From assembly GCA_014872815.1 (NCBI GenBank), contig WKFK01000012.1, positions 310,001-374,000 on the forward strand: 64,000 nucleotides of DNA, in the 5' to 3' direction. Each line of letters starts with the position of its first letter. Positions within the stretch are counted from its first letter, which is position 1. The notes below the pieces were generated by a model. The model searched no databases and had not been told where the DNA came from. It saw only the letters and a program-made list of their open reading frames with translations. The stretch comes from Paracoccaceae bacterium. Its GTDB lineage: Bacteria > Pseudomonadota > Alphaproteobacteria > Rhodobacterales > Rhodobacteraceae. The position numbers were made by a program, and so were the translations under genes. Shown here piece by piece: positions 18,498 to 26,237 of this stretch.

Positions 18498-19975
18498 GCG
18501 ATCCCCCCGTCCAGAGCAGCCACGGCCACGCTGGCCTGTTCACAATCATCAAATGGCAACACGTCATCGCCCACAATCTGGCCAGTTTCATGGCCTTTGC
18601 CCGCGATCAACAACGTATCCCCTGGCCCCAACGCATCCACCGCCAGCAAAATGGCTTTGGCACGGTCATCCACCTCAGTGGCCTCTGGCGCGCCTTCCAT
18701 CACGGCGGCCCGGATCGTTGCAGGATCTTCGGTACGCGGATTGTCATCGGTGACATAGACCACATCGGCATTTTGCGCCGCCGCCTGCCCCATCAAGGGG
18801 CGTTTGGCAGCATCACGATCCCCACCCGCGCCCACAATCACAATCAAGCGCCCCATCACATGCGGGCGCATCGCCTGCAGCGCTGTGGCCACCGCATCCG
18901 GCGTGTGGGCGTAATCCACAAACACCGCCGCGCCGTTTTCCCGTGTGGCCGCCAGTTGCATCCGCCCACGCACGCCTTTGAGTTCGTGCAGCGCCTCAAA
19001 CACGCGTTCCGGCTCTGCGCCACAGGCAATCGCCAGCCCTGAGGCCAGCAAAACGTTCTCGGCCTGAAATCCGCCCAGCAGGTTCAACCGTTGTTGATAG
19101 GCCTTGCCTCGGAAAGTAAAGCGAATGTCCTGCCCGGTGGCATCAAACCGCTGCGCCATCAACGCGATGTCGGCCTCACCTTTGCCCACAGTGATCACAC
19201 CCTGACCGCGCCCCCCGGCAATGATCGCCATATCCAGTCCACGCGGATCATCGACATTGATCACCGCCGTGCCATCATCTGGCAACACCCGGCCAAACAG
19301 CCCTGCCTTGGCGTTGAAATACTCTTCAAATGTCTCGTGGTAATCGAGGTGGTCCTGCGTGAAGTTGGTGAACCCCGCCGCCTTAAGCTGCACCCCATCC
19401 AACCGGCACTGCGCCAACCCATGCGAGCTGGCCTCCATCGCCGCAAAGCCAATCCCGGCCTCCGCCGCGGCCGCCAACGTGCGGTGCAACGTGATCGGCT
19501 CCGGCGTTGTGTGATTGAGCGGCGCGGTGAAATCCCCCTCGACCCCAGTTGTCCCAAGGTTCACCGCCTCAAGACCCAGCTCTTGCCAGATCATTCGTAG
19601 GAAGGTCGCCACCGAAGTCTTGCCATTGGTGCCCGTGACTGCCGCCATGATCCCCGGCTGCTTGCCAAAATAGAGCGCCGCCGTATAGGCCAACGCCTGA
19701 CGCGGATCCTCGGCAATCACCAGCGCAGCGTCACTTGCCGCCAGCTCCTGTTCGGCAATTTTGGCACCCGCCGCATCGGTCAGGATCGCCGCCGCGCCCA
19801 TACGCAAGGCAAATTGGATAAACGTACCGCCATGCACCCGCGTGCCCGGTAAGGCCGCAAAGAGAAAACCCTCTTTGACTTCACGGCTGTCCACCGCCAA
19901 TCCGGTGATCGCCGGGTTCAGCCCCCCCATGGCTGTCAGACCCAATTCCGAAAGCTGTTTTGTGCCTGCTGCCAT
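18494..19975 (-). CDS. murE: UDP-MurNAc-L-Ala-D-Glu:meso-diaminopimelate ligase MurE
   Basis: Adds the third residue of the stem peptide. The 493-residue product has the N-terminal LAVDSREVKEGFLFAALPG motif, the P-loop VTGTNGKTSVATFLRMI near residue 115, the MEASSHGLAQ motif with the carbamylated-lysine region, and the substrate-selecting TDDNPRTEDP motif near residue 405. DNPR in that motif points to meso-diaminopimelate rather than lysine. It lies 21 bp after ftsI and overlaps murF. Confidence 0.97.
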   Translation of the reverse strand: MAAGTKQLSELGLTAMGGLNPAITGLAVDSREVKEGFLFAALPGTRVHGGTFIQFALRMGAAAILTDAAGAKIAEQELAASDAALVIAEDPRQALAYTAALYFGKQPGIMAAVTGTNGKTSVATFLRMIWQELGLEAVNLGTTGVEGDFTAPLNHTTPEPITLHRTLAAAAEAGIGFAAMEASSHGLAQCRLDGVQLKAAGFTNFTQDHLDYHETFEEYFNAKAGLFGRVLPDDGTAVINVDDPRGLDMAIIAGGRGQGVITVGKGEADIALMAQRFDATGQDIRFTFRGKAYQQRLNLLGGFQAENVLLASGLAIACGAEPERVFEALHELKGVRGRMQLAATRENGAAVFVDYAHTPDAVATALQAMRPHVMGRLIVIVGAGGDRDAAKRPLMGQAAAQNADVVYVTDDNPRTEDPATIRAAVMEGAPEATEVDDRAKAILLAVDALGPGDTLLIAGKGHETGQIVGDDVLPFDDCEQASVAVAALDGGIA

Positions 19976-19996
19976 CTGTGAATGCCCTTATTTGGC

Positions 19997-21781
19997 TTAG
20001 TTTGATGTCAGCGTTATATCAGCCAAAGGCGCAGGCTCAACCTCGGGACGCAGCCCCAAAAGCGGCGCCACGCGCGTGATCATCTCTGCCGCCACCGGCA
20101 CTGCCGTCCAACCGGCGGTGCGACGCGGTTCATCGCCAGAAGTTTCCACCGGCTCATCCAAGCTCAGGATCAACACATATTTGGGATCATGTGCCGGGAA
20201 CATGGCCGCAAAGGTGGCAATCACCTTATCGTCATAATATCCGCGCCCGTTTTCCAGCGGTTTGTCGGCCGTCCCGGTTTTGCCCCCCACCGCGTAGCCC
20301 GGCACTTCTCCAAAGGACGCAGTGCCTTCGCTCACCACCTTGCGCAACATCAAGCGCGAAGCTTCGGCACTTGCCGCGCTCATCACGCGCGGACCTTTGG
20401 CCACCTCATCCTGCTTCAGGATCGTTGGCACCACCTTGGTGCCCCCATTGGCAATCGCCGCATACCCTGCCGCCAGGTGCAGCGGGCTGGCGGACATGCC
20501 GTGGCCGTAGGAAATTGTCATGGTCGAGAGTTCGGACCAGTTTTTGGGCAACAGCGGCTGCGCGCCTTTGGCCTCGACCAACTCCACAGGCGTGGGTTCA
20601 AAAAAGCCAAGCTGCTTGAGGAACTCCTGCTGGCGTACCGCGCCAATCACCTGCGCCATGCGTGCGGTGCCGATGTTGGACGACTTCACGATCACCTTTG
20701 TGACGGTGAGTTGCGCGCCGTAGTTGCGGAAATCGCGGATTTTGAACTTGCCCCACCGCAGTGGACCCGCAGTGTTGATCTTAGTCTCTGGATCCGCCAG
20801 CCCAAGCTCCATCGACTGCGCTGCCGTGAAAATCTTAAAGGTCGAGCCCAGTTCATAGAGCCCCTGCACCGCGCGGTTGAACAACGGGCTGTCCGCCGCC
20901 TGCCCCTGCACCGGAGGATTTGGCCGGTTGTTTGGGTCAAAGTCCGGCAGGCTCACCATAGAAACAATCTCACCGGTGTGCGCATCCATCAAAACCGAGC
21001 TTGCGCCCTTGGCGTTCATCAGCTTCATGCCGCCCCAAAGCACGCGCTCGGCTGCGGCTTGCACCGTCAGATCAATGGAGAGCGTCAGCGCCTTGTCGCC
21101 ATTGGCCGGATCACGCAGCGCATCGTCGAAGTATTTCTCAACGCCCGCGACACCCACAAGTTCAGCGTCATGCACGTCTTCTTCACCAAATGACGCCCCA
21201 CCCAGAATGTGCGCCGCCAAGCGCCCATTCGGATAAAGCCGCATCTCACGACGCCCAAACAGCAAGCCCGGCTCACCAATGTCATGCACCGCCTGCTTCT
21301 GCTCAGGGGAGATTTTTTTCTTCACCCAGTAGAACTTACGACCGTCTTTGAACCTACGCTCCAGCTTCTCGGCATCCAGGTCAGGGAAGATTTCCGCCAG
21401 TTTCTGCGCGGCATAAGCCGGATCAATCATCTCATGCGGATGGGCATAGATGGAGTGTGTTTCCAAGTTGGTCGCCAGAATGCGGCCTTTACGGTCGACA
21501 ATATCTGCCCGCTCCGCCTGAATTCGACTGCCCGCGTAGCTGGTGCGCGGCTCGGTTGCCTCAGACATGCTGACCACAGCCATCCGTGCGCCAACCGTCA
21601 AAAACGCGCCGGCAAACAGCGCGCCCATGATCAGCAACCGCCCCTCGGCCCGCGCACGCCCTTTGTTGCGCATCTCCTCATGACGTTCGCGCAGGTTGGC
21701 GCGCTCAATCTGATCCGGGTTTTCCCCGGCACTGCGCGCATGCAGGACCGATGCCAATGGACGCAGCGGCTTGCGGATCAT
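19997..21781 (-). CDS. ftsI: Septal transpeptidase FtsI (PBP3)
   Basis: Class B penicillin-binding protein that cross-links septal peptidoglycan and partners FtsW. The 594-residue product has a basic cytoplasmic N-terminus, one membrane segment near residues 47-70, a dimerisation domain with IVDRKGRILATN, and the transpeptidase triad: Ser-Thr-Phe-Lys in YELGSTFKIF, Ser-Ser-Asn in VKSSNIGTARM and Lys-Thr-Gly in VGGKTGTADKP. It overlaps the ftsL stop as ATGA. Confidence 0.97.
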   Translation of the reverse strand: MIRKPLRPLASVLHARSAGENPDQIERANLRERHEEMRNKGRARAEGRLLIMGALFAGAFLTVGARMAVVSMSEATEPRTSYAGSRIQAERADIVDRKGRILATNLETHSIYAHPHEMIDPAYAAQKLAEIFPDLDAEKLERRFKDGRKFYWVKKKISPEQKQAVHDIGEPGLLFGRREMRLYPNGRLAAHILGGASFGEEDVHDAELVGVAGVEKYFDDALRDPANGDKALTLSIDLTVQAAAERVLWGGMKLMNAKGASSVLMDAHTGEIVSMVSLPDFDPNNRPNPPVQGQAADSPLFNRAVQGLYELGSTFKIFTAAQSMELGLADPETKINTAGPLRWGKFKIRDFRNYGAQLTVTKVIVKSSNIGTARMAQVIGAVRQQEFLKQLGFFEPTPVELVEAKGAQPLLPKNWSELSTMTISYGHGMSASPLHLAAGYAAIANGGTKVVPTILKQDEVAKGPRVMSAASAEASRLMLRKVVSEGTASFGEVPGYAVGGKTGTADKPLENGRGYYDDKVIATFAAMFPAHDPKYVLILSLDEPVETSGDEPRRTAGWTAVPVAAEMITRVAPLLGLRPEVEPAPLADITLTSN

Positions 21782-22128
21782 GGTTTGGCCTCCTCAGAGG
21801 AGACTTCCACCGCATTCTCAAAGGTGATCGGTGCGTCATTGGACGGAAACGCCACCTGCTCGATCCGGCCAAACTGATCCGGGCGCAGTGGCAAAAGCTG
21901 CATGTCGTTGTAGTTGATTTCCGTCAGATCGCGCAGCCGGTCTGGGCGGTTGAGATAGGCCCACTCCGCCTTCAATACAGCCAGACGCGCCCGCGCCTCG
22001 CCAATCTCACGCTGCAACCGCTCTGTTTCGCCAATCATCGCCTGGGTGCGATAATTCTCTTGATAGGCCCACACCGACAACCCAATCACCATCCCTGCGG
22101 CCAGGACAAACAACACCATCCGCATCAC
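21778..22128 (-). CDS. ftsL: Cell division protein FtsL
   Basis: Small bitopic protein that forms the FtsQLB-type complex controlling septal synthesis. The 116-residue product has an N-terminal membrane segment ([20 protein letters not shown] region), then a periplasmic coiled coil with heptad Leu/Ile ([20 protein letters not shown]) and the [10 protein letters not shown] segment typical of FtsL. Sequence conservation in this family is low, so the position between rsmH and ftsI is a main support. It overlaps both neighbours by 4 bp. Confidence 0.92.
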   Translation of the reverse strand: MMRMVLFVLAAGMVIGLSVWAYQENYRTQAMIGETERLQREIGEARARLAVLKAEWAYLNRPDRLRDLTEINYNDMQLLPLRPDQFGRIEQVAFPSNDAPITFENAVEVSSEEAKP

Positions 22129-23117
22129 TTACGCCCCCCAAGTGTCGGCATTCCAATGGCTTTTCCAGCGATTTCACCGGACGGCGCATCAGTACGCCGC
22201 GCCACGCGCAACTTCGCAGATCGCGCCCGCGGGTTGTCTTCCAACTCATCTGGGTCCGGCCCAACCGCTTTACGGGTGATCAACTCAAACGCCGGCTTTT
22301 CCTGCTCTGTCTCAGGCGCATAGCGGTTCACATTACCGGTTTTCCCGGCACGGCTCTGCAGGAAGCGTTTCACCATGCGATCTTCCACGGAATGGAAAGT
22401 CACCACCGCCAGCAAACCGCCCGGTTTCAACGCCCGCTCCGCCGCCATCAACCCGCGAAAAAGTTCGCCGTATTCGTCATTCACGGCAATCCGAAGCGCC
22501 TGAAAGCTACGCGTCGCGGGATGGCTTTGACCCGGTTTAGCCCGTGGCAAGCATCCCTCAACAATCTCCGCCAACCGCAAGGTTGTGGTGATCGGTTCTG
22601 CCTTGCGCTCACGCACAATCGCCTTGGCAATCCGTCGGCTCGCGCGCTCTTCACCGTATTGATAAATGATATCGGCCAGATCGACCTCTTCGGCTTCATT
22701 CACCAGATCTGCGGCAGACGGCCCTTCTTGGCTCATGCGCATGTCCAGCGGGCCGTCCTTCATAAAAGAAAAGCCACGCTCGGCCAGATCCAACTGCATC
22801 GAGCTCACACCAAGATCCAGCACTATGCCGTCCAGGTCCTGCGCATACTCATCCATCTTGGAAAAAACACCGGCAACCAATTCAATCTGTTCGCCGTACT
22901 CGCCCACCCATGGCGCCGCCATCTCAAACGCCAGCGGATCGCGATCCACGCCATACACCTTGCTGGCCCCAGCTTCGATCAGTCCACGGGTATAGCCCCC
23001 AGCCCCGAATGTGCCATCCAGCCAACGACCAGACACCGGCGCCACTGCGCGCAAAAGCGGCGCAAGCAGGACTGGAATGTGAGGACGTTTGGCGGCGGGT
23101 TCGTCAGTCGTCGCCAT
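22125..23117 (-). CDS. rsmH: 16S rRNA (cytosine-1402-N4) methyltransferase RsmH
   Basis: S-adenosylmethionine-dependent enzyme (also called MraW) that methylates N4 of C1402 in the 16S rRNA P site. The 330-residue product starts with the [10 protein letters not shown] motif, carries the SAM-binding [17 protein letters not shown] and GVDRDP motifs, the [10 protein letters not shown] segment, the DMRM motif and the C-terminal [15 protein letters not shown] motif. It starts 2 bp after mraZ and overlaps ftsL by 4 bp. Confidence 0.97.
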   Translation of the reverse strand: MATTDEPAAKRPHIPVLLAPLLRAVAPVSGRWLDGTFGAGGYTRGLIEAGASKVYGVDRDPLAFEMAAPWVGEYGEQIELVAGVFSKMDEYAQDLDGIVLDLGVSSMQLDLAERGFSFMKDGPLDMRMSQEGPSAADLVNEAEEVDLADIIYQYGEERASRRIAKAIVRERKAEPITTTLRLAEIVEGCLPRAKPGQSHPATRSFQALRIAVNDEYGELFRGLMAAERALKPGGLLAVVTFHSVEDRMVKRFLQSRAGKTGNVNRYAPETEQEKPAFELITRKAVGPDPDELEDNPRARSAKLRVARRTDAPSGEIAGKAIGMPTLGGRK

Positions 23118-23119
23118 GG

Positions 23120-23620
23120 TTAGAAATCCTCGTCGCCATCAAGGTAGATCGACGGATCGGCGTCCGGATCAAAATCCTCATCCGCCTCAAGCGCTTCTTC
23201 TTGGGTGGCGTCATATGTCTCTGGGTTCCAGATCTCAAATGTATCGCCTTTACCGGCGAAGAACGCCATGCCTTCCAACCCAATCTTGTCGCGTTGCTCT
23301 TTGGGCAACACCAACCGGCCGGTTTCATCCACCGACACTTCCAACGATTGAGTGAGGTACAATTTGCTCAGCGCCAGGCGCTTCTTGCTGCCGCGGGGCA
23401 TTTTCATGATGCGGCTCACCACATCATCCATCGCCTCAACCGTGAAGCATTCCAGAAAATCGCGGGTCTTTCCGCCGTAAACAATCACCAGGTTGGGGTT
23501 TTCGCCGCTTTTCCACTCAGGGTCTCCTGCTTCAAGCACACGGCGGAACTTGGCCGGAATCGACATCCGTCCCTTGCTGTCCACCTTGTTACGGCTTTCG
23601 CCGCGAAACATGAGCGCCAC
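23120..23620 (-). CDS. mraZ: Transcriptional regulator MraZ
   Basis: DNA-binding protein of the SpoVT-AbrB type, usually the first dcw gene and a regulator of its own operon through TGGGN repeat boxes. The 166-residue product has two tandem SpoVT-AbrB half domains: one with [19 protein letters not shown] at the N-terminus and one with [18 protein letters not shown] near residue 100, plus an acidic tail. The start may be the GTG at 23620 or the ATG at 23611; neither has ideal spacing. It is preceded by a long structured leader and repeat arrays that look like its operators. Confidence 0.95.
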   Translation of the reverse strand: MALMFRGESRNKVDSKGRMSIPAKFRRVLEAGDPEWKSGENPNLVIVYGGKTRDFLECFTVEAMDDVVSRIMKMPRGSKKRLALSKLYLTQSLEVSVDETGRLVLPKEQRDKIGLEGMAFFAGKGDTFEIWNPETYDATQEEALEADEDFDPDADPSIYLDGDEDF

Positions 23621-23672
23621 TGCCTATGGCCCCTTTCAACCTGTTGTCCCGCCCCTCCCCGGGGCTGGAAGC

Positions 23673-23879
23673 GAAACGGCGGATTGATCTGCTGCCACTG
23701 ATCAATCCGCCGCCCTCGTCCCGCTTTTGCGGGTAGTCCAGTTGCGCGTGCCACCTGGGGGGATGTTCTGCTCGCCCACGCACCGGATCTCTTTTTTTCG
23801 ATGAAAGCGGGTGCCTGTATGAAACCTGACTTGGGATCGGAGGTCTTAGCGCCTCTCTTTATGTCCCGTCCTCATCGTG
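23673..23879 (-). ncRNA. Structured mraZ leader, UpsM-like small RNA candidate
   Basis: The stretch upstream of mraZ carries two strong hairpins on the minus strand: CCCGC-AAAA-GCGGG (23720-23733) and a perfect 13-bp stem with a 10-nt loop (arms 23700-23712 and 23677-23689), followed by a short TTT. In Rhodobacter sphaeroides the dcw cluster is preceded by an unusually long 5' leader that yields the abundant small RNA UpsM by early termination. Position and architecture match, but I cannot align the sequences. Both ends given here are estimates: the 3' end just past the hairpin, the 5' end from a CTACAC -10-like hexamer. Confidence 0.5.
23677..23712 (-). terminator. 13-bp perfect hairpin in the mraZ leader (attenuator-like)
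   Basis: The arms CGGCGGATTGATC and GATCAATCCGCCG pair perfectly around a 10-nt loop, 57-92 bases before the mraZ GTG. Only TTT follows before CG, so full termination is not certain; partial termination or RNase processing would fit a leader-derived RNA. Confidence 0.55.
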
Positions 23880-23884
23880 TAGAC

Positions 23885-23929
23885 AGGGATGCCATGGGAA
23901 TTCATGGAAATCAACAGGAATTTGTGGAC
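23885..23929 (+). promoter_or_regulatory. MraZ-box-like array, five repeats of 10-bp period
   Basis: Five pentamers (AGGGA, TGGGA, TGGAA, CAGGA, TGGAC) start at 23885, 23895, 23905, 23915 and 23925, exactly one helical turn apart. MraZ is known to bind TGGGN direct repeats separated by 5 bases. The array abuts the inferred start of the leader transcript, so it overlaps the likely promoter. The repeats are on the strand opposite to mraZ. Confidence 0.55.
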
Positions 23930-24066
23930 AAAAGTACCTCACGCGCGACCAAAGCTCACCAAATCTCGCGATTTCGAGAGCAAAATTGTGGGTGACGACA
24001 CCATATTTAGGATATCACTTCAGAAATGACCACCAAATGAAGCACACTCCTGGGCGCCAAACTTTT

Positions 24067-24092
24067 TCCCAAGTTTTCCCAACTTTTTTCCA
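24067..24092 (-). promoter_or_regulatory. MraZ-box-like pair (TGGGA, 10-bp spacing)
   Basis: On the minus strand TGGGA occurs at 24077-24081 and 24067-24071, 10 bp apart, with a weaker TGGAA 11 bp before. The strand is the same as mraZ. A TTTTCCACA sequence overlapping the edge resembles a DnaA box with one mismatch. Confidence 0.4.
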
Positions 24093-24180
24093 CAGAAGGT
24101 CAAGAGCGCCCCATAACCGCCCGCGCATAGGGGCAAATCTTCGCCGTTCTCAAACCGATTCGGCGCGATCCCGCTGCCAT

Positions 24181-24240
24181 TCCCATACGGCTCCCATGAG
24201 TTCCCAGCGCGACATCCCATATCCTTCCCACAAAATCCCA
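24181..24240 (-). promoter_or_regulatory. TGGGA repeat array, six copies in 60 bp
   Basis: On the minus strand exact TGGGA pentamers lie at 24236, 24226, 24215, 24202, 24192 and 24181 (lowest base of each), with spacings of 10, 11, 13, 10 and 11 bp. It is the densest of three TGGGA clusters between the NUDIX gene and mraZ. The near-helical phasing suggests cooperative protein binding; MraZ is the obvious candidate. Confidence 0.5.
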
Positions 24241-24344
24241 AACCGCACCGCAACACTGAGAAACGAAGCACATCTAACCGCTTGGCCTCACCCCACACGC
24301 CTTCTAGGGTGCCCCCACCAGAGCACCGGACTTTTGGAGATAAC

Positions 24345-24827
24345 ATGGGCCTGCTTGACCCGACCGCCACGGCCAGCATGATCCGCAAGGCACAGAAACG
24401 CGGCAAACACATCCAGTTTGCCGCCCTGCCGTACCGCATCCACAAAGGAAAACCCGAAGTGCTGCTGATCACGTCACGCGGCACCCGCCAATGGCTGCTG
24501 CCCAAAGGCTGGCCGATGGCGGAGCTAAAGCCCCACAAAACCGCCGCCCAGGAAGCCTGGGAAGAAGCGGGCATTTTGGGCCGCGCGCGCAAGCACTGCC
24601 TGGGCACCTACCGCTATCGCAAAACCCGCGGCCCCAAGCGCGGTCAAACCATTCGCGTGCTGGTATTTCCTCTGGAAGTGAACAAGCTCGCGCGCGTTTA
24701 CCCTGAGACAGGCCAACGGGACCGCAAATGGCTGCGCCCCAAAAAGGCGGCCAAACGCATCGCCCACCCCGAACTCGCCAAACTGGTGCGCAACTTTGAC
24801 CCTGCGACCATCTCCGCCAAAGGCTAA
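24345..24827 (+). CDS. NUDIX hydrolase
   Basis: A 160-residue NUDIX-fold hydrolase that probably cleaves a nucleoside-diphosphate-linked substrate or diphosphoinositol/dinucleotide polyphosphate. The Nudix helix appears as KGWPMAELKPHKTAAQEAWEEAG near residue 60. The EEAG end is intact, but the usual Arg before it is Gln and the first Glu of the box is displaced; this PKGWPM-type box looks like a family variant. The ATG at 24345 follows GGAGATAAC, so the longer frame upstream is rejected. It is divergent from mraZ. Confidence 0.88.
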   Translation: MGLLDPTATASMIRKAQKRGKHIQFAALPYRIHKGKPEVLLITSRGTRQWLLPKGWPMAELKPHKTAAQEAWEEAGILGRARKHCLGTYRYRKTRGPKRGQTIRVLVFPLEVNKLARVYPETGQRDRKWLRPKKAAKRIAHPELAKLVRNFDPATISAKG

Positions 24828-24899
24828 GCGCCGTCGCTTGATCCCAACCGCCCCCACGCCTATGTTCGCGCCACTGAACATGGGCATCATCACAGCACA

Positions 24900-25373
24900 A
24901 TGATCAACTACACTCTGAAATGCGCCAACGACCACCGCTTTGACAGCTGGTTTCAATCCGCTGCCGCCTTTGACAAACTCAAGGCTGCTGGCATGGTGGC
25001 TTGCGCCGTCTGTGGTGACACCAATATTGAGAAGGCGATGATGGCCCCACGCGTGCGCCCCGCCCGCTCCGCCGCCGCCAAACCGCAAGAGACCACACCA
25101 GCCCCGACACCTGAAGCCGCAAGCGCACCCGGCCCGCTGAGCCAACCCGCCTCTCCTGCAGAACAAGCCCTCAAAGAGCTGCGCGATCATGTCGAGGCCA
25201 ATTCGGACTATGTTGGCAAAGACTTCGCCAGCGAAGCCCGCGCCATGCATGACGGCGATGCCCCTGAACGGCCGATCTATGGCGAAGCCAAGGTTGAAGA
25301 GGCCAAGGCCCTGATCGAAGACGGCGTGCCCGTCGCCCCACTGCCTTTTAACATCGGCCGCAAAACCAACTAA
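24900..25373 (+). CDS. DUF1178 family protein
   Basis: A 157-residue protein of the alphaproteobacterial DUF1178 family, function unknown. It has the N-terminal LKCANDHRFDSWFQSAAAFD motif and a CxxC pair (CAVCGDTNIEKAMMAP) that suggests a zinc ribbon, then a Pro/Ala-rich linker and a C-terminal YVGKDFASEARAMHDGD and RPIYGEA segment. It is 72 bp after the NUDIX gene, a pairing that suggests a shared transcript. The ribosome binding site is weak. Confidence 0.88.
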   Translation: MINYTLKCANDHRFDSWFQSAAAFDKLKAAGMVACAVCGDTNIEKAMMAPRVRPARSAAAKPQETTPAPTPEAASAPGPLSQPASPAEQALKELRDHVEANSDYVGKDFASEARAMHDGDAPERPIYGEAKVEEAKALIEDGVPVAPLPFNIGRKTN

Positions 25374-25399
25374 TCTCACACACATACAGGAGCCACCCC

Positions 25400-26044
25400 A
25401 TGCATGTCCTCATCACCGGCGCCAACCGCGGCATTGGACTGGCCCTCGATCAAACCCTGCGCGCCCAGGGCCATCAGGTCACCGGCACCAGCCGCGCTGG
25501 CGGAGAGTGCCTGCAACTGGATGTGACGGACGCGCAGAGTCAGCGCGCGATGGCCCAAGCCCTCGACACACAGCCGATTGACCTGCTGGTCTGCAATGCC
25601 GGCGTGTATCTGGACAAAGGCCAGAACCTCGCGGACGGCTACGGCCCGGACCTCTGGACCAAGACCTTTGCCGCCAATGTCACCGGGGTGTTCCTGACCG
25701 TGCAAAACCTGCTGCCAAATCTGCAACTGGCGCAAAACCCCAAAATCGCGATCATCTCGTCGCAAATGGGCTCCTCCACCAAGATCGGCGGCGGCAGCTA
25801 CATCTACCGCGCCTCCAAGGCCGCCGCCCTGAACCTCGGCCTCAACCTGGCAGAAGACCTCAAACACATCGGCATCGCCGTGGGCATCTATCATCCCGGC
25901 TGGGTGAAAACCGATATGGGCGGTGACGGCGGCGACATCACTGTGAGCGAGTCCGCCACTGGCCTCGTCGATCGTTTTCATGCTCTGAGCCTTGAGACCA
26001 CCGGCTGCTTTGAAACCTGGGACGGCCGCGCGCACCCGGTCTGA
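25400..26044 (+). CDS. Short-chain dehydrogenase/reductase
   Basis: A 214-residue NAD(P)-dependent oxidoreductase of the SDR family. It shows the glycine-rich cofactor loop TGANRGIGLAL at the N-terminus, the LDVTD segment, the NAG motif (VCNAGVYLDKG) near residue 72, the catalytic Ser in ISSQMGSS and the Tyr-x-x-x-Lys pair in YIYRASKAA. The substrate cannot be inferred. It has an AGGAG binding site and lies 26 bp after the DUF1178 gene. Confidence 0.9.
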   Translation: MHVLITGANRGIGLALDQTLRAQGHQVTGTSRAGGECLQLDVTDAQSQRAMAQALDTQPIDLLVCNAGVYLDKGQNLADGYGPDLWTKTFAANVTGVFLTVQNLLPNLQLAQNPKIAIISSQMGSSTKIGGGSYIYRASKAAALNLGLNLAEDLKHIGIAVGIYHPGWVKTDMGGDGGDITVSESATGLVDRFHALSLETTGCFETWDGRAHPV

Positions 26045-26080
26045 CCCCACATTCTCATTCCCTAAATTTCCCGGGGAGGA

Positions 26081-26117
26081 GGCACATCCCATGTGCCGGA
26101 GGGGCTGGCCCCTCCTC
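26081..26117 (+). terminator. Paired hairpins after the SDR gene, upstream of lysC
   Basis: GGCACAT-CCC-ATGTGCC (26081-26097) is followed directly by GGAGGGG-CTGG-CCCCTCC (26098-26115) and a pyrimidine-rich tail with TTTT. The second hairpin looks like a terminator for the SDR transcript. An upstream GAGGAGG (26076-26082) can also pair with CCTCCTC (26111-26117), giving an alternative fold in the lysC leader. Confidence 0.5.
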
Positions 26118-26237
26118 TTCCCTTTTCCGCGAAGCCTTGCGCCACTGCCACATGCGCCGCCCTGCCGCGCCAATCCGCCTTGCTTCGACGGCCCCAACCG
26201 CGTACACCGCCTGCGATCTACGAACTAAGGACGCGCC

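Larger units (their letters stand above)
23621..24344. other. mraZ/NUDIX divergent control region
   Basis: This 724-bp gap has no convincing gene. It holds the mraZ leader hairpins, three TGGGA repeat clusters, one loose DnaA-box match, a GATTC (GANTC) site at 24157-24161 and, at its right end, the ribosome binding site GGAGATAAC of the NUDIX gene. It is AT-richer than its surroundings between about 23880 and 24100. Confidence 0.75.

Noticed and set aside
23923-23931. TTGTCCACA as a DnaA box
   Set aside because: One mismatch at a conserved position and it is part of the 10-bp repeat array; not enough to call an origin or DnaA site.
23621-24344. Chromosomal replication origin
   Set aside because: Although AT-rich with one loose DnaA box, there is no cluster of DnaA boxes and no dnaA, hemE or parAB neighbour.
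24020-24607. A 195-codon minus-strand ORF upstream of mraZ
   Set aside because: It runs through the TGGGA repeats and antisense to the NUDIX gene; the translation has no domain and starts inside NUDIX coding sequence.
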